From Deinococcus soli (ex Cha et al. 2016) (GTDB lineage Bacteria; Deinococcota; Deinococci; Deinococcales; Deinococcaceae), in contig NZ_CP011389.1 of the NCBI RefSeq assembly GCF_001007995.1, forward strand, positions 1,178,001-1,242,000: a DNA stretch of 64,000 nt. The letters run 5' to 3'. Position numbers and translations under genes: made by a program. Of the stretch, positions 53,852 through 63,103 are shown one piece after another. The notes beneath the pieces were generated by a model, which was given only the letters and a program-made list of their open reading frames with translations, was not told the DNA's origin and did no database searches. The first letter of the stretch is position 1; every line of letters starts with the position of its first letter.

Positions 53852-54138
53852 GCGCGGGCCTCCTGTGCCAGCCGGTCGAAGGTGCGGGCCTTGACGACGT
53901 AGATGTACGCCATGACCCAGCCCATGATGAATTCCGCGAAGGCCAGGACGTACCCGAAGGTGACGTTCCCGACGACCTTCTGCGCCATCAGGGGTTTGTT
54001 GTACCCGGCCAGGACGGGCAGCAGGAAGTACAGCACCAGGAACGTGACCGTCATGGTGAGGGTGAAGGCGTTGCGCTGCGCGACCAGTTGCTGGTACGCG
54101 GCGTTACGCGCGGCGGGGGGGGCGCTGGATACCGTCAT
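53848..54138 (-). CDS. DUF485 membrane protein (YjcH-like)
   Basis: A 96-residue protein with two membrane helices: [25 protein letters not shown] and [27 protein letters not shown], the DUF485 pattern that normally sits directly upstream of actP. Probably an accessory subunit of the acetate permease. GGAGGTCGTC precedes the ATG. First gene of the operon; the shared acetate motif is 102 bp upstream. Confidence 0.92.
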   Translation of the reverse strand: MTVSSAPPAARNAAYQQLVAQRNAFTLTMTVTFLVLYFLLPVLAGYNKPLMAQKVVGNVTFGYVLAFAEFIMGWVMAYIYVVKARTFDRLAQEARA

Positions 54139-54239
54139 GACGACCTCCGGGAGTGGGGGTGCGGTCGGTCGCGGCCGGCCGCGCGGGGCTGGGTTGTGGA
54201 CGTTGCGTTCAGGGTAGTCGGACGGTGGGGCGGCCGCAA

Positions 54240-54255
54240 TGCACCGGGTTCAAGC
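54240..54255. promoter_or_regulatory. Acetate-gene motif, copy 2 (actP side)
   Basis: TGCACCGGGTTCAAGC, differing from the acs site at 47903 only in one central base, 102 bp upstream of the DUF485-actP start and on the same relative strand. Confidence 0.6.
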
Positions 54256-54360
54256 TTTGCGTCCCTGTGAACGGTACAGCCGGGACCGGGGCGGGCCGGG
54301 GCGGGCGAATGCGAGGCGTCCCGCCAAGTTCCCACCCGCCGCCCGCTATCCTGCGGGGCA

Positions 54361-55365
54361 ATGCTCGACCTGCTGGGAAGGCCCCTGCGCGACCTGCGCA
54401 TCAGCGTCACGGACCGCTGCAACCTGCGCTGCACGTACTGCATGCCGGCGGACGTGTTCGGGCCGGAGTACGCCTTCTTGCCACGTGCCGAACTGCTGAG
54501 TTTCGAGGAGATCGAGCGGCTGGCCCGCGCGTTCGTGGCGCTGGGCGTGCGCAAGCTGCGCGTGACGGGTGGCGAGCCGACCCTGCGGCGCGACCTGCCC
54601 ACCCTGATCGCGGCCCTGGCGGCCATTCCGGACGTGGAGGACGTGGCGATGACCACGAACGGCCTGCTGCTGCCGCGCGTGGCGGCGGACCTGAAGGCGG
54701 CGGGCCTGCGGCGGGTGACGGTCAGCATCGACAGCCTCGACCCGGAGGTCTTCGGGCTCATGAACGGCCTGGGCACGCATCCGCAGAGGGTCATGGACGG
54801 GATCGAGGCCGCCCTGACGGCCGGGCTGGGCGTGAAGGTGAACACGGTGGTGCAGCGTGGCGTGAACGACGCGGGCCTGCGCGAGCTGTGGCTGGCGCTG
54901 CGCGAACTGGCGCCGGTGCGCTTCATCGAGTTCATGGACGTCGGGAATCACAACGGCTGGAACCTGGACAGCGTGGTGCCCAGCCGTGAGGTCCTGGCCC
55001 GGCTGGGAGGTGAGGCGGGGGCCGGTCACTTCCAGCCGGTACGCGCGGACTACCGGGGCGAGGTGGCCTCTCGGTACGCCGATCCGGAGGGGCGCGAGGT
55101 TGGGCTGATCAGTTCGGTGACGGCGCCGTTCTGCGGGGACTGCTCGCGGGCGCGCCTCTCGGCGGTGGGGGTGCTGTACACCTGTCTGTTCGCGTCCGGC
55201 GGGACGGACCTGCGCGCGGCGCTGCGGGACGGGGCCTCGGACGCGGCGCTGCGGGACCTGATCGCGGGCGTGTGGGCGCGCCGGAACGACCGCTACAGCG
55301 AGGAGCGCGGGGAGGCCACGGCGGCCCTGCGTCCGAAGGTGGAGATGTCGCATATCGGCGGTTGA
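54361..55365 (+). CDS. moaA: GTP 3',8-cyclase (molybdenum cofactor biosynthesis MoaA)
   Basis: A 334-residue radical-SAM enzyme. N-terminal cluster cysteines C20, C24, C27 in DRCNLRCTYC, GGEPTLRRD, and a second 4Fe-4S site C258, C261, C275 in FCGDCSRARLSAVGVLYTC; the C-terminus ends in the conserved Gly-Gly. It converts GTP to a cyclic pyranopterin precursor. moaC is not adjacent. TATCCT and an eight-nt spacer precede ATG (leaderless). It is divergent from the actP operon. Confidence 0.97.
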   Translation: MLDLLGRPLRDLRISVTDRCNLRCTYCMPADVFGPEYAFLPRAELLSFEEIERLARAFVALGVRKLRVTGGEPTLRRDLPTLIAALAAIPDVEDVAMTTNGLLLPRVAADLKAAGLRRVTVSIDSLDPEVFGLMNGLGTHPQRVMDGIEAALTAGLGVKVNTVVQRGVNDAGLRELWLALRELAPVRFIEFMDVGNHNGWNLDSVVPSREVLARLGGEAGAGHFQPVRADYRGEVASRYADPEGREVGLISSVTAPFCGDCSRARLSAVGVLYTCLFASGGTDLRAALRDGASDAALRDLIAGVWARRNDRYSEERGEATAALRPKVEMSHIGG

Positions 55366-55367
55366 CG

Positions 55368-55383
55368 CCTGTCAGATGACAGG
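55368..55383. promoter_or_regulatory. 16-bp palindrome and TGACAG half-sites upstream of gntR
   Basis: CCTGTCAGATGACAGG begins three bases after the moaA stop and is 7+7 with a two-base centre. TGACAG recurs at 55430-55435 and 55474-55479. ACAAGCTTGT, a further 10-bp palindrome, lies at 55440-55449. They look like operator sites for the GntR gene at 55517. Confidence 0.5.
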
Positions 55384-55506
55384 TCAGGAGTGGGGCAGGC
55401 GTGCCTAACGCTCGTTGTCTCGGGTCGCGTGACAGCTAGACAAGCTTGTGTACTCTGGACACTAAACTTAAGATGACAGAAGGCACCGCCCGCCAGCGGA
55501 ACGCCC

Positions 55507-56209
<703 letters not shown>

Positions 56210-56221
56210 ACCCAGACAGCG

Positions 56222-56253
56222 GAGCGGGCCGGGCATCAGCGCCCGGCCCGCTC
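56222..56253 (+). terminator. Terminator of gntR
   Basis: GAGCGGGCCGGGC and GCCCGGCCCGCTC form a 13-bp stem with a six-nt loop, followed by TCTGT. Confidence 0.8.
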
Positions 56254-56282
56254 TCTGTGCACCCTCCCTGTGCACCCACAGC

Positions 56283-56317
56283 AGGAGGCCCGCACTCACG
56301 GGGAGCGCGGGCCTCCT
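56283..56317 (-). terminator. Terminator of rpmI-rplT
   Basis: AGGAGGCCCGC and GCGGGCCTCCT form an 11-bp stem with a 13-nt loop, ending 12 bp after rplT on the minus strand. Confidence 0.75.
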
Positions 56318-56328
56318 GAACGGGGGTC

Positions 56329-56682
<354 letters not shown>

Positions 56683-56687
56683 CTACT

Positions 56688-56888
<201 letters not shown>

Positions 56889-57016
56889 GTGAGTGCCTCC
56901 TTCGTAGTCCGGTCGCTCGTCTGGGACGGCTTCCGTCTGGGGTTCGGGCCGCCTGGGCGGGCGCGTACGCGCCGCGATAGGCTGTTGGTCGCCCTGCCCC
57001 GCTTGACCAAGAGAGC

Positions 57017-57046
57017 ATTCTACGCGAGCCCGCCACGGCTGGTCAA
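57017..57046 (-). promoter_or_regulatory. rpmI-rplT promoter
   Basis: On the minus strand TTGACC (57041-57046), 18 bp and TAGAAT (57017-57022). The -35 box overlaps the last codons of the acetyltransferase gene at 57043. Confidence 0.7.
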
Positions 57047-57873
57047 GGCGCAGTCGCCTCGGGGACGGACGCCGCCAGGACAGGCGCGGCGCCGAAGTCC
57101 AGCTGCGTGGACACCAGCCGCGCGCCGTGCCGCTCGAACAGGCGGCGCATGGCGTGGTTGTCGGCTTCGGTGCCGCCCACGTGCGTCCCGAAGGTCTGCG
57201 CGGCGAGGTGCAGCAGGTGCGCGTGCAGCCGCCCCCCGAAGCCCTGGCCGCGCCTCTGTGGCAGGACGCCGATCAGGTCGATCCCGGCCGTGTCGGGCCG
57301 CCCGCTGGCTCCCAGGGCCGCCAGGGCCACCACCTCGCCCGCGTGGGTCAGGGCGTGCAGCGTCCAGTCCTCGCCCGGCACCCAGGCTTCGCGGCCCAGC
57401 GCAGTCAGGGCGGCCGCCACGCCGGGGTCATGCACGGTCACGGGCTGAACGTGCGGGTCGGCCGGGTACGACCGAGCGCGGAGGTCGGGCGTCTCGTACA
57501 CGACGTTCGTCTCCTGAAGGGCCCACCCGGCGGCCTCGGCCTCCTCGCGGCGGAGCGGCGCCTGGGTGGACACGAGGATCAGGCGCGGGGCCGCCGCGCG
57601 CAGTTCACACAGGAAGGCGATCAGCGCGTCGGCGGGCACGTCCTCCCGCAGCTGCGGGAACAGCGGAACCCGCGGGCTGGCGGGACGCAGGCAGACGCCC
57701 TCCACCCCACGGGGCGACCGCAGGAGGAGGAACTGCTCGGGGTGCAGCGCCCTGGCCTCGATCCGCGTGCGGGTGAAGGTCAGGCGCCGCTCGGCCTCGG
57801 CCGGATCGGGAATCAGGGCGACGACATCGGCCAGCGTGTCGTGCGTGGCCGCTTCAAGGGTGTAGGTGTTCAC
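57043..57873 (-). CDS. GNAT-family N-acetyltransferase
   Basis: A 276-residue protein. The C-terminal GNAT domain (~150-260) contains [71 protein letters not shown], with motif A QRRGQGFG. The N-terminal half is less conserved. Substrate unknown. GTG start at 57873, with a 17-codon frame upstream. Its 3' end shares bases with the rpmI promoter. Confidence 0.8.
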   Translation of the reverse strand: MNTYTLEAATHDTLADVVALIPDPAEAERRLTFTRTRIEARALHPEQFLLLRSPRGVEGVCLRPASPRVPLFPQLREDVPADALIAFLCELRAAAPRLILVSTQAPLRREEAEAAGWALQETNVVYETPDLRARSYPADPHVQPVTVHDPGVAAALTALGREAWVPGEDWTLHALTHAGEVVALAALGASGRPDTAGIDLIGVLPQRRGQGFGGRLHAHLLHLAAQTFGTHVGGTEADNHAMRRLFERHGARLVSTQLDFGAAPVLAASVPEATAP

Positions 57874-57915
57874 GTGGGGAACCTCGGCGGGGGCGGGGGC
57901 ATCCGCCGGACGGGA

Positions 57916-57969
57916 TCAGGCGTGAGCCCCGGTGGGAACGAACAGTGCAGCAGGCAGGATTCGGTTCAT
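57916..57969 (-). CDS. Candidate 17-residue leader peptide
   Basis: ATG with CCCGGAGGTCCC upstream begins a 17-codon frame, MNRILPAALFVPTGAHA, ending in TGA 42 nt before the GNAT start. It has a good ribosome site and a hydrophobic stretch, but it is too short for firm support. It could be a leader peptide or chance. Confidence 0.3.
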   Translation of the reverse strand: MNRILPAALFVPTGAHA

Positions 57970-58055
57970 GGGACCTCCGGGGAACAGCGGGAATACGGCA
58001 CGCTAGCACCCCCGCAGTCTGTGGGTGCCGCAGGTGCCCGCGTAGGCCAGAGGGC

Positions 58056-58328
58056 TTACCGGGAGCGGTCGCGCAGGTACTCGTCACGCACGCGGCGCAG
58101 CAGGTCCGCGCGGCTGGCGTCCGGGTGGCGGCGGCGCTGCGCGGTCACGCCCCGCTCGATGGCGCCGCGGTTGCCGCGCGTCAGGCGCAGGAGTTCCTCC
58201 TCCAGCGCCCGCTCGGCGCGCGGGCCACTGCCCCGCATCCCCGACCGGGAGCCGCGCAGGTGCCGCGTGACGTGCAGCAGCGCCCACACGAACGCCGCCA
58301 GCAGCAGGATCAGCAGGAGCGCGTCCAC
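58056..58328 (-). CDS. Small single-span membrane protein
   Basis: A 90-residue protein: GTG start, VDALLLILLLAAFVWALLHVTRHLRGSRSGMR gives one membrane helix followed by a basic region, then a cytoplasmic helical tail (ERALEEELLRLTRGNRGAIERGVTAQRRRHPDASRADLLRRVRDEYLRDR). Unknown function. It begins eight nt after the DinB-like gene's stop with GAGGG upstream, so it is probably coupled to it. An in-frame upstream extension is not supported. Confidence 0.6.
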   Translation of the reverse strand: MDALLLILLLAAFVWALLHVTRHLRGSRSGMRGSGPRAERALEEELLRLTRGNRGAIERGVTAQRRRHPDASRADLLRRVRDEYLRDRSR

Positions 58329-58336
58329 GCGGGCCC

Positions 58337-58789
58337 TCAGCCCATCTTGATGAACATGGGGGGTTTCACGCCGATCATGCGGGCCATCAGCCACACCTGC
58401 CCCTTGTGGTGCGCCTCGTGCGTGATGATCGTGTCGATCAGCGCCGCGACCGGCATCTCACGCCCCCCGAAGGCGGGCACGCGGCGCGACAGGTCCTCGT
58501 CACTCAGGGTGCTGATGGCGCTCAGGGCGCGTTCCTGCGAGTCCCACAGGCGCCCGCGCGCCTCGGTCAGCGTGGCGCTCGGCCCGGGCATCGCGCCGGG
58601 CGCCTGACCCTGCACCATGTTCAGGAAACGGTCGGCGCTGGCGGACAGGTGGTCGGACAGCCCGATGAAGCTCATGCCGCCGTCCCACGCGGCGAACGTG
58701 CCCTGATCCTCGGGCAGCTGCTCGAGGAGGTCGAGCAGGGCGGAACGGTGGGCCTGGAAGGTGCGGGCGAGGACGGCGCTGCGGTTCAT
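58337..58789 (-). CDS. DinB-family protein
   Basis: A 150-residue DinB fold: ARTFQAHRSALLDLLEQLPEDQGTFAAWDGGMSFIGLSDHLSASADRFL (first metal His), PVAALIDTIITHEAHHKGQVWLMARMIG (HEAHHxGQ). These are metal-dependent thiol transferase-like or damage-inducible proteins. TATGCT seven nt before ATG suggests a leaderless start at 58789; a longer upstream frame is less likely. Confidence 0.83.
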   Translation of the reverse strand: MNRSAVLARTFQAHRSALLDLLEQLPEDQGTFAAWDGGMSFIGLSDHLSASADRFLNMVQGQAPGAMPGPSATLTEARGRLWDSQERALSAISTLSDEDLSRRVPAFGGREMPVAALIDTIITHEAHHKGQVWLMARMIGVKPPMFIKMG

Positions 58790-58904
58790 GTCCGGCAGCA
58801 TACCCACACCGCGCCGGGCGGGGCGAGTGGGCTGCGGGGGAACCCTCACGTTTCCTTCAGCGGGCCTCACGCAGCGTCAGCTGCCATGGCGAACAGTGAA
58901 GGGC

Positions 58905-59480
58905 ATGACCCTGCGCATCCTGCTGACCGCTGCCGTCCTGACGTCCTCGCTGGCCCAGGCGCAGACGACGATCTTCAACATCCCGGCCCTGCCCCCGAAG
59001 AGCAGCGCGGCCACGCCCACAACCCCCGCGCCCACGCCGACCACCCCGGCGCCCGCCGCGCCCACCACCGGCAGCACCCTGCCCATGACCAACCCCGTGC
59101 TGAGCACCGCGCACAGCGCCAATCTGAATGGCCCGGGCAGCCTGCGCGTCGGTCAGGCCACCACCTGGACCTTCACCCTGACCAACCAGGGCGAGCAGGC
59201 CATCAACCTCCAGCACGGGGCGTGCGACGTGCGTTTCGAGGTGCTCGACGCCGCCGGGAAGGTCGTGCGCGCCAACCCTACGAACACGGTGTGCACCATG
59301 CAGCTGGTCATCACGGACGTCGCGCCCGGCGAGACGATGGACGTGCAGGACATCCGCTGGGATGGCCGCGACAGCGGCGGGAAGGCCCTGCCCGCCGGGG
59401 AGTACACCATCCGCGCGGTGTTCAGCGGCGCTGGCGTGCGGATCATGGCCGAGGAATTCCCGGTCACCATCGAGAACTGA
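58905..59480 (+). CDS. Secreted BsuPI-like proteinase-inhibitor-domain protein
   Basis: A 191-residue protein with a signal peptide (LRILLTAAVLTSSLAQA), a Thr/Pro-rich linker and a beta-sandwich domain (~80-191): TWTFTLTNQGEQAINLQHGACDVRFEVLDAAGKVV, TDVAPGETMDVQDIRWDGRDSGGKALPAGEYTIRAVF, matching BsuPI-related proteinase inhibitors. It may inhibit a protease or bind an envelope component. Two cysteines (GACDV, TVCTM) could pair. Confidence 0.75.
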   Translation: MTLRILLTAAVLTSSLAQAQTTIFNIPALPPKSSAATPTTPAPTPTTPAPAAPTTGSTLPMTNPVLSTAHSANLNGPGSLRVGQATTWTFTLTNQGEQAINLQHGACDVRFEVLDAAGKVVRANPTNTVCTMQLVITDVAPGETMDVQDIRWDGRDSGGKALPAGEYTIRAVFSGAGVRIMAEEFPVTIEN

Positions 59481-59531
59481 AGTGCAGCGGGGAGGCGCGG
59501 CGTGATGTCATCGCCGCGCCCCTTCCCTGAT

Positions 59532-60077
59532 TCAACCGCGCAGCCGGGCGAGTTTCACGCTGTCCCAGCGCTGGCCTGCCCACGCCCGCGCCTGCGGGAT
59601 GCGCGCGCACTCGTGGAACCCCACGCGGGCCGCCGCGCGGATCATGCGCTCGTTGCCGCCCCAGGTGGTCAGCGTCAGCACGTGCGCGTCCGTCTCGGCG
59701 AAGGTCGCCGCCGCCCACAGGTCCAGCGCCCGCGTGCCCAGCCCGCCGCCCCAGTGCCCCGGGTCGAAGATCAGGATGCCCAGGTCCCACCAGCCGCCAC
59801 CCGCCGGGGCTTCCTCGTGTCGGCTGACCTGCCCGATGCACCCACCATCAAGCGCGATCACCCGCAGGTCGGGACTGACGGGACGCGCCAGAGTCTGCTC
59901 GCGGTAGGTGTCGAAAGGCAGCGGCTCCGGCTGGCCGGTGTGGAAGTACGGGGCGTCCCACCGCTGCCACTCGGGGTCCGGCTCGGCGTGCATCCAGCGC
60001 CAGAGGGTCGGCAGGTCGTCCGGGAGGCGCCCGCGCAGGGTCAGGGGGCGCAGGGTCGGATCGGGGGCACCAGGCAT
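59532..60077 (-). CDS. GNAT-family N-acetyltransferase (RimJ/RimL-like)
   Basis: A 181-residue enzyme with ALDGGCIGQVSRHEEAPAGGGWWDLGILIFDPGHWGGGLGTRALDLWAAATFAETDAHVLTLTTWGGNERMIRAAARVGFHEC, the RimJ/L pattern with HWGGGLGTRAL as the acetyl-CoA loop. Substrate unknown. TACGCT and eight nt precede the ATG at 60077. Convergent with the BsuPI-like gene. Confidence 0.85.
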   Translation of the reverse strand: MPGAPDPTLRPLTLRGRLPDDLPTLWRWMHAEPDPEWQRWDAPYFHTGQPEPLPFDTYREQTLARPVSPDLRVIALDGGCIGQVSRHEEAPAGGGWWDLGILIFDPGHWGGGLGTRALDLWAAATFAETDAHVLTLTTWGGNERMIRAAARVGFHECARIPQARAWAGQRWDSVKLARLRG

Positions 60078-60165
60078 CGGCCCCCAGCGTAGCGGCGTGC
60101 CCCACCCGTGGGATGCGCCTTTTGCCGGATGCAACCCCGCCCGCCACCGGCGCGTAATGGGGGGC

Positions 60166-61386
60166 ATGAGTGATGGAACCCCCGGACCGCTGACGCCGCC
60201 CGATTCGATGCTGAAAGCGCCGGAGGCCGTCCCGAGCGTGCAGCCCGTGCAGGCGCCCGAGATGGTGCCCCTGTCCCCCGAGGACCGCGCGCGGCTGGAG
60301 GCGATGGCGCAGGCCTTCGCGCAGGACGTCCTGAGCGCGGGGGCGCACACCCCGGAGTTCAAACGCAAGCTGGACGCCGTGCATGAACTGGGCCTGCCCG
60401 AGCAGCGCGCGGCGGCGCAGAGCAGCAACCGCATGCTGGACCGCCCGCTGCGCGCCACGCGGGCCGGGGCGCTCGCGGAGGGCAGCGACATCCTGCGCGG
60501 CCTGACCGACCTGCGCCGCACCGTCGAGGACCTCGACCCCAGCCGCGCCCCCACGCCCCGGCGCCTGTTCGGGAAGCTGCCGGGTGGGAAGAAGGTGCAG
60601 AACCACCTCGACCGCTACCAGAGCGCGCAGTCGCACCTGAACGGCATCCTGGAGGCGCTGTACCGCGGGCAGGACGAACTGCGGCGCGACAACGCCACCA
60701 TCGAGACCGAGAAGGTCCACCTGTGGGACACCATGCAGAAACTCCGGCAGTACGCGCACGTCGGGAAGGCCGTGGACGAGGCCCTGACCCGCCGCCTGAC
60801 GGAGTTGCAGGTGACCGACCCGGAGAAGGCCCGCATGGTCAGCGAGGAACTGCTGTTCGCGGTGCGGCAGCGCGTCACGGACCTGCTGACGCAGCTGGCG
60901 GTGAGCATCCAGGGGTACCTCGCGCTGGATCTCGTGCGGCGCAACAACATGGAGCTCATCAAGGGCGTGGACCGCGCCACGACGACCACCGTCAGTGCCC
61001 TGAAGACCGCGCTGATGGTCTCGCAGGCGCTCGGGACGCAGCAGGCGGTGCTGGGGCAGGTCACGGCGCTGAACGACACGACGGGGCGCATGATCGGCTC
61101 GACCGCGCAGCTCCTGAAGCAGCAGAGCACCGAGATCCAGCGGCAGGCGGGCAGCGCCACCGTGGACCCGCAGATCATCCAGGCGGCGTTCCGGGACGTG
61201 TACGGCGCGCTGGACGCCATCAGCGCGTACCGCACGCAGGCCCTGGACCGCTTCCGCGAGACGATGACCGTGCTGGACAAGGAGGTCGCGCAGGCGCAGA
61301 CGTACCTGGACCGCGAACGCCAGAACGCCGCGCGCGAGGTCGCGCAGGGCCTGAACGTCACCGAGAAAGGCGACCTGAAACTCTGA
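60166..61386 (+). CDS. Toxic-anion-resistance protein (TelA/KlaA family)
   Basis: A 406-residue cytosolic helical protein: DVLSAGAHTPEFKRKLDAVHELGLPEQRAAAQSSNRMLDRPLRA, DQLRYGQDELRRDNATIETEK-like segment, MSVSIQGYLALDLVRRNNMELIKGVDRATTTTVSALKTALMVSQAL, matching TelA. Deinococcus relatives sit in stress or tellurite clusters, but this one stands apart from any. It ends two bases before a possible CTG start for the next gene. Confidence 0.88.
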   Translation: MSDGTPGPLTPPDSMLKAPEAVPSVQPVQAPEMVPLSPEDRARLEAMAQAFAQDVLSAGAHTPEFKRKLDAVHELGLPEQRAAAQSSNRMLDRPLRATRAGALAEGSDILRGLTDLRRTVEDLDPSRAPTPRRLFGKLPGGKKVQNHLDRYQSAQSHLNGILEALYRGQDELRRDNATIETEKVHLWDTMQKLRQYAHVGKAVDEALTRRLTELQVTDPEKARMVSEELLFAVRQRVTDLLTQLAVSIQGYLALDLVRRNNMELIKGVDRATTTTVSALKTALMVSQALGTQQAVLGQVTALNDTTGRMIGSTAQLLKQQSTEIQRQAGSATVDPQIIQAAFRDVYGALDAISAYRTQALDRFRETMTVLDKEVAQAQTYLDRERQNAAREVAQGLNVTEKGDLKL

Positions 61387-61415
61387 ACGCGCCGCAGGTT
61401 CAGGGTCGGGAGGGG

Positions 61416-62060
61416 GTGCTGGCGTGGCTCGCGGCCCGCTGGGCGGCCCTCCCGGCGCACCCGGTCGCGCGGGTGGCGGTGGACGGCGTGGACGGGGCGG
61501 GCAAGACCACCCTGGCCGACGAGCTGGCCGGGCGGGTGCGGGCGCTGGGGCGGCCGGTCATCCGCGTGAGCACCGACAGCTTTCACCAGCCCCGCGCGGC
61601 ACGGTACGCGCGGGGGCGCGGGTCACCGGAGGGCTTCTACCGCGACTCGTACGATCTGGCGGCACTGGCGCGCGAGGTCCTCTCTCCCCTGTCGCCCGGC
61701 GGCACCCTGCGCTACCGGGCGCGGGTGTTCGACGTGACCCGCGACGAACCCGTGCCCGGCCCTGCACTGGCGGCGGGGCCGGGCAGCCTCCTGATCGTGG
61801 ACGGACTGTTCCTGCACCGCCCGGAACTGCGCGGCTGGTGGCACGACTCGGTGTTCCTGCGCGTGCCGTTCACCGTGTCGGTCCCGCGTGGCGCGGCGCG
61901 CGGGCCGGGCTTCGGCTCGCCCGACCCGGCGGCCGACAGCAACCGCCGATACGTGGCAGGCAACGAACTGTACTTCCGCGAGGCGGACCCGGAAGCGCAG
62001 GCGGGCGTGGTGCTGGACTACACGAACCTGGACGCCCCCAGGGTGGTCGTAGCCCGGTGA
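61416..62060 (+). CDS. Uridine-kinase-like P-loop NTPase
   Basis: A 214-residue kinase-like protein: ARVAVDGVDGAGKTTLADELAGRVRA (Walker A GVDGAGKTT), STDSFHQPRAARYARGRGSPEGFYRDSYDLAAL (uridine-kinase-like His/Phe/Tyr block), LLIVDGLFLHRPELRGWWHDSVFLRVPFTVSV. The activity on uridine is not assured. GTG 61416 has GGGAGGGG upstream; a CTG start at 61383 would overlap the telA stop. Confidence 0.8.
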   Translation: MLAWLAARWAALPAHPVARVAVDGVDGAGKTTLADELAGRVRALGRPVIRVSTDSFHQPRAARYARGRGSPEGFYRDSYDLAALAREVLSPLSPGGTLRYRARVFDVTRDEPVPGPALAAGPGSLLIVDGLFLHRPELRGWWHDSVFLRVPFTVSVPRGAARGPGFGSPDPAADSNRRYVAGNELYFREADPEAQAGVVLDYTNLDAPRVVVAR

Positions 62061-62066
62061 AGACAG

Positions 62067-62098
62067 TCAGGGCCGCCTCCAGATGGGGGCGGCCCTGA
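62067..62098. terminator. Bidirectional terminator
   Basis: TCAGGGCCGCC and GGCGGCCCTGA form an 11-bp stem with a 10-nt loop between the convergent kinase-like and DUF1540 genes. Confidence 0.75.
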
Positions 62099-62108
62099 TC
62101 GTGACGGT

Positions 62109-62291
62109 TCAGTGATTGTCGGCGCTGAGGCCCTGCGTATCACTCATGCTTTCCGTTGGGCTGAAGGTGAGGCACTGCGCGGTCTGGCCGCTCATGCTGA
62201 CCTCGATCTGCCCGGCGGTGCAGTTCATGTCGTCGTTGAAGCGGCAGGTGGTGGCGTCGCAGCGGCTGACCATGCTCTTGTCGTCGTCCAT
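62109..62291 (-). CDS. DUF1540-domain protein
   Basis: A 60-residue protein with VSRCDATTCRFNDDMNCTAGQIEVSM and AQCLTF, the cysteine-rich DUF1540 pattern, likely a small metal-binding domain. GGAGGTTCAC precedes ATG. Unknown role. It is the only such gene here and is probably abundant, given its ribosome site. Confidence 0.85.
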   Translation of the reverse strand: MDDDKSMVSRCDATTCRFNDDMNCTAGQIEVSMSGQTAQCLTFSPTESMSDTQGLSADNH

Positions 62292-62500
62292 GTGAACCTC
62301 CGTGACCGTCAGCGTGCCTGCCCGGGCGCGGCGGGAACGTGAGGCACGCTGCAAGGTGAAGGGACGCTTCAAAACCGCAGTGTGCCGCTCCGATTACATG
62401 ACGGCGCGGCGCAGAGACCGTGCCCACCGGGGTCCAGCACGGCGCAGGCCGCGGACCACGCGGCGACGGCCCTCAGCCGACCCTCACCGCCGGGACCAGA

Positions 62501-63010
62501 TCAGTTCAGCAGCGTGGCGCGGATGCCCTGGGCGCAGGCGACGCGGTGGGCGACCTGCGCGGCGTCCAGTTCACCGTGTTCGCGCAGGCCGGCGGCGATG
62601 ACCTGTACTTCGCTCCAGGCGCGGCGCAGCCTCGCGCGGGCGCGACCCCGCAGGACGCTCAGGTACGCGTCGAGGGTCTCACGTTCGTCCGGGTCGGTCA
62701 GGGCGCAGTCCAGCAGCATGCGCGCGTCGCGTCCGGCGCCGGGGGCGGGCGCGCCGGTCAGGGCGGCAGCCTCGCGGGCGGCCAGGGCGACCATGACGAC
62801 CTCCTCGGCCAGCGCGCGGTTCAGGCGCAGCGCGGCGGGGTCGGGCGCGCAGGCGTACGTGACGCCGCTCAGGGTGACCCGGTCCAGGCGCAGCGGGGCG
62901 CGGGGGTGGGTGTGCGCCAGATAGGCCTCGGCGGCCCAGGTCAGGGCGGCGGCCCCGGGGTCGGGGGCAGGGGTGTGGGGCGCGTGGGGGGTGAGGTGGG
63001 GGCTGGTCAT
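62501..63010 (-). CDS. Hypothetical protein, distantly M41/FtsH-like
   Basis: A 169-residue protein. The middle and C-terminal part (ALAEEVVMVALAAREAAALTGAPAPGAGRDARMLLDCALTDPDERETLDAYLSVLRGRARARLRRAWSEVQVIAAGLREHGELDAAQVAHRV) has the helical pattern of the FtsH peptidase C-terminus, but the HExxH motif is absent (AAEAYLAHTHP stands there). A soluble protein of unknown function; the resemblance is only by eye. Confidence 0.5.
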   Translation of the reverse strand: MTSPHLTPHAPHTPAPDPGAAALTWAAEAYLAHTHPRAPLRLDRVTLSGVTYACAPDPAALRLNRALAEEVVMVALAAREAAALTGAPAPGAGRDARMLLDCALTDPDERETLDAYLSVLRGRARARLRRAWSEVQVIAAGLREHGELDAAQVAHRVACAQGIRATLLN

Positions 63011-63103
63011 AATCCTGACTTCCGGACTCAGGATAAGGCGGGAGGCATGAGACGCATGACCCGCTGTCCAGAACAGTGGGACCCCGCCATCAGGCGCGCG
63101 GGG

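Noticed and set aside
61383..61415. CTG start for the uridine-kinase-like gene overlapping the telA stop
   Set aside because: Possible but rarer than GTG, and the GTG at 61416 has a good purine tract; kept as an alternative only.
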